Source of the DNA: CAVSVP01 sp963731125
GTDB taxonomy: Bacteria > Pseudomonadota > Gammaproteobacteria > Competibacterales > Competibacteraceae
Direction: 5' to 3'
NCBI GenBank assembly: GCA_963731125.1
Contig: CAVSVP010000004.1
Span: 1-64,000, forward strand
Length of the DNA: 64,000 nucleotides
Position numbers and translations under genes: made by a program. Shown here piece by piece: positions 34,783 through 43,574 of this stretch. The notes under the pieces are model-generated. The model saw only the letters and a program-made list of their open reading frames with translations. It did not search any database and was not told the origin of the DNA. Position 1 is the first letter of the stretch, and each line of letters starts with the position of its first letter.

Positions 34783-35017
34783 AAGCGGCAATATAATTAT
34801 TTATTTTTTAGTAGCTTGATAAAATTAACGATAGCGGTTAGGGGCTAAAACGCAGTGTACTCACCGCACTTGACTCCTGAGCTGCCTCTGAACTTTCCCA
34901 TAATGCCTTCCAGATCAAAAAATACTACAAAAAATATAACAGACATTTTTATGAAGCGCATGATATAAGGAAAAAGACTGATTAAGGAACCTTCCATGGA
35001 TATCCTCGCAAGCTATC

Positions 35018-35115
35018 GATCTGGAAGCTGTTATCAAGACCGTCTGCGGCACGGATGCCGCAGTCGAGCTTACAGGGATGTATTAACAGCGTGTCTTGAG
35101 AATCGCTTCCAGATC
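35018..35115. repeat. Foldback element (imperfect inverted repeat around hairpin)
   Basis: The 23-base arms 35018-35040 and 35093-35115 are inverted copies with three mismatches (GATCTGGAAGC paired with GCTTCCAGATC at the outer ends). Between them lies a perfect inner hairpin TGCGGCA CGGA TGCCGCA (35045-35062) and CAGTCGAGCTTACAGGGATG. It resembles small dispersed palindromic elements; it sits just upstream of the SIMPL gene and would fold in its leader RNA. Confidence 0.6.
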
Positions 35116-35184
35116 AATAATGACTCTACCTATTTGCTGATTCTCACGCCTTTTCTTACCTGTGTTATCAATAAAATAGTGTTT

Positions 35185-35955
35185 ATGAACAACAGATGCA
35201 AAAACCGGTTAAGCCTCCAAACCAACCGCTCCATTCTATTATTGATCGCTCTGTTCGGCACACTGATTAACTATCTTGCTTTTATCCCTAACGCAGCGGC
35301 ACAAATGAAAGAACCCAATCAGCAGCACACTCTGAGTACCGTCAGCGTTTCAGGCTATGGGCAGGTCGCGGCACAACCGGACATGGCTGTGATCGCTTTA
35401 GGTGTGCAGACCGATGCGGAGGAGGCTAATATGGCACTTGCTCAAACCAATAAGAGTATGCAGGCGTTGATTACCCTGTTGAAAAAGCAGGGTGTCGAAG
35501 CAGCGGATATCCAGACACAAACCATCAGATTGCAACCTCGTTACAGCGACGAAAGACCCCAGCAGGGAAAACCGTCACCGGAAGTCATCGGCTATATCGC
35601 ACTGAATACGGTGGAAACCCAAGTACGAGACTTGACAAAACTGGGTGAGCTGCTGGATGCCGCGGTACAATCGGGAGGCAATACTATCCAGGGGCTGCGC
35701 TTTGCGCTTAGTGAGCCCACTCCCTTCGTCGATAAAGCCCGTGCCGCAGCATTCGGCGATGCGCATCGTAAAGCCGAACAACTTGCCGCCTTAACCGGTG
35801 TAACCCTCGGTAAGGTACTGACGATCACCGAATCGAGCGGTATGCCGGGACCGGTTAGGGCCACGTTAATGCGGGCAGAAGCTGCGGCAGTGCCCATTGA
35901 ACCGGGAATGCAAGCGGTAGAGGTGAGTGTGCAAGTCACCTGGCTGTTACGCTAA
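35185..35955 (+). CDS. SIMPL-domain (DUF541) periplasmic protein
   Basis: A 256-residue exported protein. The signal peptide is MNNRCKNRLSLQTNRSILLL onward, with cleavage near NAAAQ. The SIMPL domain starts STVSVSGYGQVAAQPDMAVI and includes IQTQTIRLQPRYS and IGYIALNTVETQVRDL, ending VQVTWLLR. SIMPL proteins are linked to oxidative stress protection and outer-envelope function, with no known enzyme activity. ATG 35185 is chosen for the signal peptide; the frame stays open to 34996, through the foldback element. Confidence 0.87.
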   Translation: MNNRCKNRLSLQTNRSILLLIALFGTLINYLAFIPNAAAQMKEPNQQHTLSTVSVSGYGQVAAQPDMAVIALGVQTDAEEANMALAQTNKSMQALITLLKKQGVEAADIQTQTIRLQPRYSDERPQQGKPSPEVIGYIALNTVETQVRDLTKLGELLDAAVQSGGNTIQGLRFALSEPTPFVDKARAAAFGDAHRKAEQLAALTGVTLGKVLTITESSGMPGPVRATLMRAEAAAVPIEPGMQAVEVSVQVTWLLR

Positions 35956-36005
35956 GGCGGGTGAAAGACGCCGTAGCGGGCGCCGCAGTCAGGCTGCCTC
36001 GGCGG

Positions 36006-37244
36006 TTATCTGCCCCTGCCTTCCTGATCAGAGGAGCGGATAAAGGCCTTCACCCGGGGAGCAATTTCCTCACGCCAGCGGCGACCATTGAAAATACCGT
36101 AATGGCCGACTCCGGCTTGTTCGTAATGGAAGCGCATGTTATCCGGGAGTTGGCTACATAAATCATGAGCAGCACGAGTCTGGCCGATAGCGCAGATATC
36201 ATCGCGTTGACCTTCTACTGTCATCAGTGCGGTCTTAGTGATGGCTGCCGGTTCCACGGGTTCGCCATCCCACCAAACCATCTCGTTCTTTGCCAAGGCA
36301 TAATCCTGGAACACGGTTTTAACGGTCTGTAGATAGAACTCCTCGCAAAGATCCATCACTGCCAGATACTCTTCGTAAAATTCCCGCTTGGCCGCAGCGC
36401 TTTCGCCGTCGCCGGCGACGAGGTGCCGGAAAATCGTCCGGTGAGCATCAAAATGCCGCTCAAGATTCATACTCATAAATCCCGCTAATTGCAAGAATCC
36501 CGGATAAACACGGCGCATAAAACCCGGATTGGGCATGGGAACGCTGACAATGACATTGCGTTTAAACCACGATAGGGACCGTTCCTTCGCCATTTCGTTG
36601 ACCTTTGTCGGATTGCGGCGGGCATCAATCGGTCCTCCCATCAAGGTCATGGAAGGGGGGGTGCATTCGTGCTGTTCCGCGGCCATCAAAGCCACTGCCG
36701 CCAGCACCGGCACGCAAGGCTGACACACTGCTATGGCATGGGTGTTGGGTCCGATATGTTCCAGAAAACGGATGACGTAGTCGATATAATCGTCAAAATC
36801 GAATGTGCCCTCGAAAAGCGGTACGTTTCGGGCGTCGCGCCAATCGGTGATATAGACCTCGTGGTCGGGCAACATCGCCTCCACGGTGCCACGCAGCAAG
36901 GTGGCGTAATGTCCCGACAGCGGGGTAACGATCAGTAGCTTTGGGTCGTTGCGCTCAGTGTGGCGTCGGAAATATTTTAACTGTCCGAAGGTTTTACGAT
37001 CGACGATCAACTCTTCGACCGCAACGGTTTCGCCATCAATCTGCGTCGTGTGCAAGCCGAATTTCGGTTTGCCATAGCGTCGTGTCGTATGTTCGAATTG
37101 ATCATAGGCCGCTGCAAAGTAGCGCCCAGCGGCTGTATAGGCCAAAGGATTGAGAGGGTTACGTAAAATTCTCAGACTGTGATCGGCAAATAGACGCACC
37201 GGTGTGAGTGCCGCGTGTTGCATTTCATAAATATGATAAAGCAT
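36006..37244 (-). CDS. phaZ: Intracellular polyhydroxyalkanoate depolymerase
   Basis: A 412-residue alpha/beta hydrolase that breaks down stored PHA granules. The nucleophile box is AVCQPCVPVL with Cys in place of Ser, usual for intracellular PhaZ. The acid is in GQRDDICAIGQT and the histidine in GVGHYGIFNGRRW. The N-terminal YHIYEMQHAALTPVRLFADH and ITDWRDARNVPLFEGTFDFD are family signatures. ATG 37244 follows GAGGA. The adjacent GntR regulator and thiolase suggest carbon-storage turnover. Confidence 0.92.
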   Translation of the reverse strand: MLYHIYEMQHAALTPVRLFADHSLRILRNPLNPLAYTAAGRYFAAAYDQFEHTTRRYGKPKFGLHTTQIDGETVAVEELIVDRKTFGQLKYFRRHTERNDPKLLIVTPLSGHYATLLRGTVEAMLPDHEVYITDWRDARNVPLFEGTFDFDDYIDYVIRFLEHIGPNTHAIAVCQPCVPVLAAVALMAAEQHECTPPSMTLMGGPIDARRNPTKVNEMAKERSLSWFKRNVIVSVPMPNPGFMRRVYPGFLQLAGFMSMNLERHFDAHRTIFRHLVAGDGESAAAKREFYEEYLAVMDLCEEFYLQTVKTVFQDYALAKNEMVWWDGEPVEPAAITKTALMTVEGQRDDICAIGQTRAAHDLCSQLPDNMRFHYEQAGVGHYGIFNGRRWREEIAPRVKAFIRSSDQEGRGR

Positions 37245-37271
37245 GATCATTCCTCACAGACGTTTGTTGAA

Positions 37272-38057
37272 TTATCGTTCTGGCGTCCTTGTCGTCTGAT
37301 GCCTCCTTGGGCTTGTGGTATCGCCCGTTCCACAACTTTCCAATGCAAGCCGCTTCTCAAGTTCGCCCAGTTCATGGATTACGCGTGCGGCCGCCAAGCC
37401 TTCGCGTTCGGTCACTAGCCGGATCAGTTGACGCAGCAGACTAAAATGCCGTTCCATCTCCTGCGAGCGGTGTTCCCAGGAAAGATAAAGAACTCGGCGC
37501 AATCCTGGCTCCAGATCGCTGAGCATGTTCGCAAGCAGGGAATTGTTGGCAATGGGGCTGCAGGCGCGGGCGAACGCGAAGTTATTTTCGTAGTAGTCCT
37601 CGACGTTGCCGCCTTTCGCAGCCTCGCTTAGCCGTTCGATGACCGTATACAGAGGGGGAAGATCGGTTGGCGTCCAGTTCTCCGCCGTTTTCCGGGTCAA
37701 CAATTCATAAAGTGGGACGATGACGTCATAAAGGCAGACAATGTCCGCGGGCGACAGATCTGTTACCACAGCACCGCGGCGCGAGAGAATGCGAACCAGG
37801 CGGCGCTTTTCAAGAACACGCAGTGCCTCGCGGATTGGGCCACGGCTTACCTTCAGCTCTTCAGCAAGCCGCACCTCTAAAAGGCGGGTTCCCGCAGGGA
37901 GTTGGCCGCGAATGATGCGTTCGCCGATTTGTTCGGCAATCTGTTCGGATAAATTGCGTTCGGCGGTTGGATCTACCGTTTTAATTGGCCTTTCTTGCAT
38001 GGCAACAGAAAAGAGAGATTGAGGTTCCATTGTCGGAAAATGTATGGTGTCTTGCAT
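37272..38057 (-). CDS. GntR-family regulator with FCD domain
   Basis: A transcription factor of up to 261 residues. The winged helix-turn-helix spans ~35-105: EQIAEQIGERIIRGQLPAGT, RLAEELKVSRGPIREALRVL and RRLVRILSRRGAVV. An all-helical FCD ligand domain follows (YENNFAFARACSPIANNSLL; metal or carboxylate ligand expected). The start is uncertain: ATG 38057 abuts an ATTGTTAACAAT palindrome with no room for a ribosome site; ATG 38030 and 38000 are alternatives. It is divergent from the thiolase gene and probably controls both through the shared palindromes. Confidence 0.88.
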   Translation of the reverse strand: MQDTIHFPTMEPQSLFSVAMQERPIKTVDPTAERNLSEQIAEQIGERIIRGQLPAGTRLLEVRLAEELKVSRGPIREALRVLEKRRLVRILSRRGAVVTDLSPADIVCLYDVIVPLYELLTRKTAENWTPTDLPPLYTVIERLSEAAKGGNVEDYYENNFAFARACSPIANNSLLANMLSDLEPGLRRVLYLSWEHRSQEMERHFSLLRQLIRLVTEREGLAAARVIHELGELEKRLALESCGTGDTTSPRRHQTTRTPER

Positions 38058-38127
38058 ATTGTTAACAATAGCACAATTAAATCAAAATTGTTAACAATAT
38101 TTATATTTTTTGATGAATTGTTAACAG
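38058..38127. promoter_or_regulatory. Three phased ATTGTTAACAAT palindromes
   Basis: Perfect 12-bp palindromes ATTGTTAACAAT at 38058-38069 and 38087-38098, and a near copy ATTGTTAACAG at 38117-38127. Centre spacing is 29 and 30 bases, about three helical turns. They fill the gap between the divergent GntR and thiolase genes. A GntR dimer binding site with autoregulation is the natural reading. Confidence 0.75.
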
Positions 38128-38148
38128 CAGATAGTGAGGAGGTCACCT

Positions 38149-39456
38149 GTGGCTACGGTAAATCCTATGCACACTCCCGGTGAACGTGTTGCGGTGATCG
38201 CTGGTTTGCGAACCCCGTTTGCCCGGCAATTTACCCTTTATAAAGAGATGAATGCGATTGACTTGGGCATACTGGTGACCAGCGAGTTGTTGGCGCGCCT
38301 GGATTTGGATCACGCTCTCATCGAGCGGCTCGTTTACGGTCAGGTGTGGGCGTTACCCGAGGCGCCTAACATTGCCCGGGAGGTGGTGCTAGGTGCAGGG
38401 ATGAATGCCCGCACCGACGCCTACAGCGTGTCCCGGGCCTGTGCCACCAGCTTACAGGCCATCGTGGACATTGCGCAGGCTATCATGCTGGGAGAGATCG
38501 AAATCGGTTTGGCCGGCGGTGCGGATTCTACCTCCGCTGCGCCGACGCAACTATCAAGGAAGCTATCGCAGGCCCTGATGCAGGCCAGAAAGGCCAAGAC
38601 GTTGACAAGTAAACTGAAATTTTTCAAAGACATCCGACTGCGGGATCTGCTTCCAGTGGCACTTGCGGTAAAAGATTATACGACCGAGATGAGCATGGGG
38701 GACAGTGCCGAACAAATGGCCAAGAATCACGGTATCGATCGTGAGGAACAGGATAAATTCGTTCTCCGCTCCCATCAATTGGCTCAGCAGGCCTGGGATG
38801 AGGGCAAACTGGACAGCGAGGTGATGCGGGTTTTTCTTCCTTCCTATCAGGAAAGCCGGCAGCGGGACAACACGATTCGTGCTGGGCTGACCTTAGAGCA
38901 ACTGGCCGCGCTGCGCCCCGTCTTTGATCGCCGACATGGTACAGTGACGGCAGGCAATTCGACGCCCCTAACCGACGGTGCGGTATCACTGCTTCTGATG
39001 AAAGAAAAACGTGCCCGGAAGCTGGGTTATGATCCCTTGGGTTATCTTCGTTCCTATGCCTTTGTCGCCATCGATCCCTTTAACGACGCGCTGATGGGAC
39101 CCTCCTACGCCACCCCGATCGCGTTGACGCGTGCTGGTCTGCGGTTGAACGAGCTAAACCTTATCACGATTCACGAGGCCTTTGCGGCCCAGACCCTGGC
39201 GAATCTCAAAAATTGGCCGTCGCAGCAATTCGCCCGGAACGTGCTTGGGCAGGACGACGCCATCGGCGAGATCGACTGGGACAAACTCAATCCACTGGGC
39301 GGTTCTCTAGCCTATGGTCATCCATTTGCCGCTACGGGTGGACGGATGATTATTCAGACCCTGCATGAATTGCATCGACGCGGCGGCGGTCCGGCGTTGG
39401 TAACCGCCTGCGCGGCTGGCGGTATCGGTGCAGCTTTGGTGTTGGAGGTGGCATAG
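38149..39456 (+). CDS. fadI: Thiolase, FadI-type acetyl-CoA acyltransferase
   Basis: A 435-residue thiolase that cleaves 3-ketoacyl-CoA in beta-oxidation. The active-site Cys is in SRACATSLQAIVDIA (~residue 96), the His in YGHPFAATGGRMI and the second Cys in ACAAGGIGAAL. Length and the insertion after SRKLSQAL fit the FadI (anaerobic complex) subfamily. GTG 38149 is chosen because GAGGAGG lies 7 bases upstream; GTG 38134 lies before that site. A fadJ remnant begins at its stop, so the original operon was fadI-fadJ. Confidence 0.88.
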   Translation: MATVNPMHTPGERVAVIAGLRTPFARQFTLYKEMNAIDLGILVTSELLARLDLDHALIERLVYGQVWALPEAPNIAREVVLGAGMNARTDAYSVSRACATSLQAIVDIAQAIMLGEIEIGLAGGADSTSAAPTQLSRKLSQALMQARKAKTLTSKLKFFKDIRLRDLLPVALAVKDYTTEMSMGDSAEQMAKNHGIDREEQDKFVLRSHQLAQQAWDEGKLDSEVMRVFLPSYQESRQRDNTIRAGLTLEQLAALRPVFDRRHGTVTAGNSTPLTDGAVSLLLMKEKRARKLGYDPLGYLRSYAFVAIDPFNDALMGPSYATPIALTRAGLRLNELNLITIHEAFAAQTLANLKNWPSQQFARNVLGQDDAIGEIDWDKLNPLGGSLAYGHPFAATGGRMIIQTLHELHRRGGGPALVTACAAGGIGAALVLEVA

Positions 39457-39545
39457 TGGCGAATGCAATAACAACGGAATTACCGCTTGCGTCGGAGGCT
39501 TTTACCGTCCAGATCCGCAACGATGGAATCGTGGTTATCGGCCCG
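39456..39545 (+). pseudogene. fadJ: Remnant of fadJ (beta-oxidation multifunctional enzyme)
   Basis: GTG 39456 overlaps the fadI stop. The first 28 codons read MANAITTELPLASEAFTVQI then RNDGIVVI, matching the start of FadJ (alignable with SAFTLNVRLDNIAVITID by eye). After that the similarity ends and about 690 residues are missing. The frame continues by chance into the small lipoprotein-like gene. A large deletion removed the hydratase/dehydrogenase subunit. The enoyl-CoA hydratase at 44869 could partly substitute. Confidence 0.55.
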
Positions 39546-39680
39546 TGGATGAGTCGGTGTATGCGCTGCTGGGTATTTGAGCTCGACTACCACGCTGAGT
39601 GGATCGTGGAACATTGCTTGCCGGCTATGGTCAACGAAACTGTATATATCATCAGGGTAACAATTGTGAAGATCATTCCG

Positions 39681-39860
39681 ATGAAAGTCAGAAGAACGCT
39701 GGCTATGCTTATGATTGGCTTCTTAGTGGGGCTATGTGCGGGTGGCTGTGCCACCAATTATGCGGTAACCGGTGAAGATGGCGCAAGCTATGGAAACGAC
39801 GGTACCCGGTATGAGGGATGGCGGTATGGAGGATGGCGGTATGGGGGATGGAATCACTAA
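39681..39860 (+). CDS. Small exported protein with GWRYG repeats
   Basis: A 59-residue ORF, MKVRRTLAMLMIGFLVGLCA followed by GGCATNY. It has a typical export signal and a cysteine that might be lipidated, though the residue at -3 (Ala) is not ideal for a lipobox. The C-terminus has tandem RYEGWRYGGWRYGGW, from a 15-base repeat in the DNA. No family is recognised. It could be translated from its own ATG or as part of the frame from 39456. Confidence 0.4.
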   Translation: MKVRRTLAMLMIGFLVGLCAGGCATNYAVTGEDGASYGNDGTRYEGWRYGGWRYGGWNH

Positions 39861-39899
39861 GCGCAGAGAGGACAAAGTAAAACCGCAGGTGCCGATGCC

Positions 39900-40730
39900 G
39901 TGCCCTTTTTTAAGCATCATAATGCCCTTATCTATTATGAAGATACCGGCGCGGGTGAGCCGCTGATTCTGGTGCATGGCTTTTCCGTTAATAGCGCGTA
40001 TTGGAGTCAGACCGGTGTTAGCGGTAAGCTCGCTCAATACTATCGGGTCATTTCCCTGGACATGCGCGGTCATGGCCGCACCCAGGTGTGCGGCGAACCC
40101 AAGGGGTATGATGTAAAGACCATCGGTGCGGATATTGTTGCTTTGGCAGATGCTTTAGAAATGCGGCATTTTCATTTATTAGGCCACTCTACCGGAGGAA
40201 TGGCGGCGGTTCGCTACGCGATGGACGCCGGCGACAGGCTGCTAAGTCTGCTGTTGCTGGGCACCAGTTCGGCAACAGCGCTCGGGCCTGAGGACGAGCG
40301 CATTCGCCATCAAGCCCGCAACGCCTTCGCCGAGCTTTACGAAAGGCGTACTTGGACGGAGATCTTTACCCATCTGCGCCACACTCCTGGCCCGTTGCTG
40401 TACTCTATGAATCGGCTGCCAGAGCGGAAGCGACTCTGGCAGATCTTGGAAGCTATCTCGCGTCGCAACGAACCCGAAAAATTAGCCGCTTTTGTGCGTG
40501 CTTTCTTTGTGGATCCTGATCCTAGAAAGGAGGCATTACGGCGCATTTCTTGTCCTACCCTAGTGCTTATCGGCGCACAGGATAAGCTTTTTTTGCAGCC
40601 TAGTCAGACAATGGCACGGCACATTCCACGTGCGCAATGCTCGTTGCTTAAGGGCGTCGGCCATATGACGGCCATTGAGGCACCGGAACTCACCAGCCGT
40701 GAAGTACTGACTTTCCTAAAAGCACTATGA
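39900..40730 (+). CDS. Alpha/beta-fold hydrolase
   Basis: A 276-residue soluble hydrolase starting at GTG 39900 (MPFFKHHNALIYYEDTGAGE). The catalytic set is complete: oxyanion VHGFS, nucleophile GHSTGG (~residue 98), aspartate in LIGAQDKLF (~225) and histidine in KGVGHMTAIEAPE (~255). It resembles 3-oxoadipate enol-lactonase and haloperoxidase-type esterases; the substrate is unknown. Its place after the thiolase may mean acyl ester handling, by inference. Confidence 0.82.
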   Translation: MPFFKHHNALIYYEDTGAGEPLILVHGFSVNSAYWSQTGVSGKLAQYYRVISLDMRGHGRTQVCGEPKGYDVKTIGADIVALADALEMRHFHLLGHSTGGMAAVRYAMDAGDRLLSLLLLGTSSATALGPEDERIRHQARNAFAELYERRTWTEIFTHLRHTPGPLLYSMNRLPERKRLWQILEAISRRNEPEKLAAFVRAFFVDPDPRKEALRRISCPTLVLIGAQDKLFLQPSQTMARHIPRAQCSLLKGVGHMTAIEAPELTSREVLTFLKAL

Positions 40731-40848
40731 CCATCCCGTGTTCCTAAGCTTACGCACCGCATATAAAACCCATGTCTGCGTGGTCGTGATTTTCCCTTGG
40801 GAAAGCAGGTCGCTTACGGGTAGAACTGTTGCTTTGGCAAACCAACCC

Positions 40849-41619
40849 CTAGGTGGCACCGAAGTCCAGCCAAAACTGACCGACTAGTATAGCCGCGACA
40901 ATGAACAGTAGCCGTCGCAGCCACTGTTGGTAGGTGGCTGCGTCGATCCGGCGTCGCAGGCGAGTCCCCGCGAGCAGAGCCAAACTGGCGATTAAGGCAA
41001 GCAATATGGAAATCACTACGCTTTCCCGAACGAGATATCCGGAGAGAGCAAAAGTCCCTACTTGAGCCGTTTTGCCCGCTAAAAAAGACAGGTTCAAACA
41101 CTGCACTAGGGCTAGAGGGGATAGGCGCATTTCACTGTAGTAGATAATCAGAATTGGCACTGCAACATTCACCGTGCCTGCCATGAGGCCTGCGGCAAAG
41201 CCAAATCCAGCTCCCCAAAGCCAACGATGATTGCGAATCCAACGCCAGCTTAACCGTTGCAATGCGCTGGTATACAGATACATTAAGATGATGATAGCCA
41301 GGATAAGCCGAAATGGCCGGGGATCAGCGATAATTAATATGTTTGTGCCTAAGACGCTGCCAAGCAACACAAATAGGGCAACCGGCCAATAGCGACCGAG
41401 GCTTTCACTCCAACGACCCCCCCAAATGATACTGATGATGTTGACAGCTAAGGTTGGCGCCAGCGTTAGAATAATCGCGGTTTTGACATCGGTCACCAGC
41501 GCAATGAGGGGAGTTGTTACCAAGGGAAAACCCAGACCCAAGGCGCCGTGTATTAAGCCGCCCAAGGCGACTGCCGGCAATGCTATGCCAAGCGTCGTAA
41601 CCCATCCAAACTCCGTCAC
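40849..41619 (-). CDS. TSUP-family (TauE/SafE) membrane transporter
   Basis: A 256-residue permease with about eight spans. Family motifs are in both halves: LGGLIHGALGLGFPLVTTPL near the N-terminus and AGFGFAAGLMAGTVNVAVPI in the second half. Members export or import sulfite, sulfoacetate or related organosulfur anions; the substrate is not deducible. It stands alone, convergent with the hydrolase gene. The nearby start ATG 41619 has a poor ribosome site (AAAAATCGG). Confidence 0.85.
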   Translation of the reverse strand: MTEFGWVTTLGIALPAVALGGLIHGALGLGFPLVTTPLIALVTDVKTAIILTLAPTLAVNIISIIWGGRWSESLGRYWPVALFVLLGSVLGTNILIIADPRPFRLILAIIILMYLYTSALQRLSWRWIRNHRWLWGAGFGFAAGLMAGTVNVAVPILIIYYSEMRLSPLALVQCLNLSFLAGKTAQVGTFALSGYLVRESVVISILLALIASLALLAGTRLRRRIDAATYQQWLRRLLFIVAAILVGQFWLDFGAT

Positions 41620-41846
41620 CGATTTTTCTCGCTTTTAGGTAAATGAGTTTACAGTCGGTCCCTGGGGTTCGCCGGCATATGCCGTAACGACGTTCTCATG
41701 CGGCTGAGCGGTTATCTGGGAATGGAATAAATGATTATAAATTGCCTCTTGCAACCAGTGGTCTCCATCACCGATCAGAATAAACCAGTCTAGCAGCACT
41801 GCTGTAGGTCTGTTTAGTGATACCGTAAGGAAATTGCAGACAAAAT

Positions 41847-43574
41847 CTAGCAGCTTGCAAAGACGAACTGTGCCGTACCGATGGTAACAATGTCGCCTTC
41901 TTCCAGTGGAATGGCCTCGTGAGGTTCAAGGCCATGGCTACAGACCCGCACATCGCCTCGGCGGGCCCGATTTTGGATCCAATACATGCCTTGTTTATAG
42001 TGTAGTTCGGCATGATAAAGTGCAACGCCTTCCGCATTGATATGCAGCCCAGCATGCTGGGAACTGCCTAGGGACAAACATTTGGGAAGATAAATGTGAG
42101 TGACTCGATGTTGGCACGAATTTTCGGGTTGGAAGCGGGCGTATAATAATGGTCCTGAACTATCTGCGCCATTAAGCTCGGCCACTTTATTCTGTTGCTG
42201 GATAAAATCTAGGTAGCATGTTTTGAGCTTTTGTTTTTTGGCACTGCTATCCGTACCTTGCAGATGTTTCAGTAAATCCACGATCTGCAATAAATGAATA
42301 CCCAGGGTTTCGGAACTTAAGGCAGCTTCTTCAAGAGGAGAAAGCTGCGGCGCCGCATCGGGTGCTAAAGTGACTGTTAGGTTGTAAAGTCCGCAAATGT
42401 CCAAGACATCGCTGGAGGCCAGCGGCCGCCAATTTCCTCTCGGCAATTTTTCGGCGTTAAGCGCGGTATAGCTATGTTCGTTAGCGCTGACTTGCATAAT
42501 AGCCAGTCCCTCTCCCCTGGCACAGACAGCGCATTGGAAACGAGAAATCTTTCCATATTCGGGAACAAAGCCGAGGGCGAAATCGCCGAAGCCTGTGTGT
42601 GTGGCTTCATTGTAGCGTCCGAATACCATAAAGGGGCGTGAAACCAATTCAATACGTTCCGGGGCATGGGCGGGATTTTGGTTATGCAGCACGGCGCGGG
42701 TAAGGCGGGTGCCACGACTTAGGGATCGTTTTTGAGCAAGAGCTTGCGCCTGTAGGCGCCGGGTACGCGGGGCTTCCAACTCCAGTTCTACGAGTAACAA
42801 TCGCTCGAGAAGCAGGGTTGGCTGCTTACTGCGCGACTTCAGGGAGGAAGTCCTGGAGCGTTCGAGAGCACCTTTGGCCGATATCGCAGAGCTGGCGGTC
42901 GGCTCCAGTGTTTGTGGCGAGGCAAGCATTCCTGCACTTGGTCTGGTGTGGGTGGTATTGATATCCCGAATTTTTACCTGGAAACCGTCTTTAGTTTCCA
43001 GAAAATTTAACAGCATCGGAAAGCGGCTTTTATAGGCCCGCCACTCGCCGCGATGATCGCAGACGTCAACTTCTAGTGAGAGGGAGATAAGCATTGGGTG
43101 CGCGGGAGCTTGATATGCCAGGGGAACAGGCACCGCGTCATGGCTCTCCAAGAGTTTGATGGGTTTAGGGTGACCATTATCGGCAAATGTCAAATCGGGA
43201 GATTGAAAGCGTATGCATATTTCACGGAACATCTTTGCCGTAGGATTCACGATAACAGCACATAATGTGCAGCTATCGTTCGGTTGATACCCATTATCGG
43301 GTTGCAAGCCCACCAGAATGGGTTGTTTTTTGTCCAATACTTGCAATAAGCGCTGTTCCCGCTCGGTTACCAAGTCTGGATCAAGGCCGCAGAGAACTTG
43401 AAAGAGAGTCAGAATCTTTTGGTCAGTATCCGTCTTGCCGCTTTTTTTGCTCCAAATCTCATAAAGTAGCTGCTCTAATTCCCGTAAATTATCTGGGGTC
43501 GGTCCCAACTGTTTGGGCTGATAACGGGCAAAACGTTGAAGTTCAGGAGGACAGATAAATTCCTTGATAGACAT
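41847..43574 (-). CDS. Protein with two FHA-like domains
   Basis: A 575-residue soluble protein I do not recognise as a named family. Residues ~320-425 look like an FHA domain (FMVFGRYN, KISRFQCAVC, DVLDICGLYNLTVTL) with the SRFQ in place of the usual SRxH. Residues ~490-575 look like a second (LSLGSSQHAGLHI, ALYHAELHYKQGMYWIQN, EEGDIVTIGTAQFVF). Before them are a ~210-residue N-terminal region and a low-complexity Ser/Arg/Leu-rich linker (~220-300). FHA domains bind phosphothreonine. No kinase or type VI gene is adjacent. The next gene upstream is divergent. Confidence 0.6.
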   Translation of the reverse strand: MSIKEFICPPELQRFARYQPKQLGPTPDNLRELEQLLYEIWSKKSGKTDTDQKILTLFQVLCGLDPDLVTEREQRLLQVLDKKQPILVGLQPDNGYQPNDSCTLCAVIVNPTAKMFREICIRFQSPDLTFADNGHPKPIKLLESHDAVPVPLAYQAPAHPMLISLSLEVDVCDHRGEWRAYKSRFPMLLNFLETKDGFQVKIRDINTTHTRPSAGMLASPQTLEPTASSAISAKGALERSRTSSLKSRSKQPTLLLERLLLVELELEAPRTRRLQAQALAQKRSLSRGTRLTRAVLHNQNPAHAPERIELVSRPFMVFGRYNEATHTGFGDFALGFVPEYGKISRFQCAVCARGEGLAIMQVSANEHSYTALNAEKLPRGNWRPLASSDVLDICGLYNLTVTLAPDAAPQLSPLEEAALSSETLGIHLLQIVDLLKHLQGTDSSAKKQKLKTCYLDFIQQQNKVAELNGADSSGPLLYARFQPENSCQHRVTHIYLPKCLSLGSSQHAGLHINAEGVALYHAELHYKQGMYWIQNRARRGDVRVCSHGLEPHEAIPLEEGDIVTIGTAQFVFASC

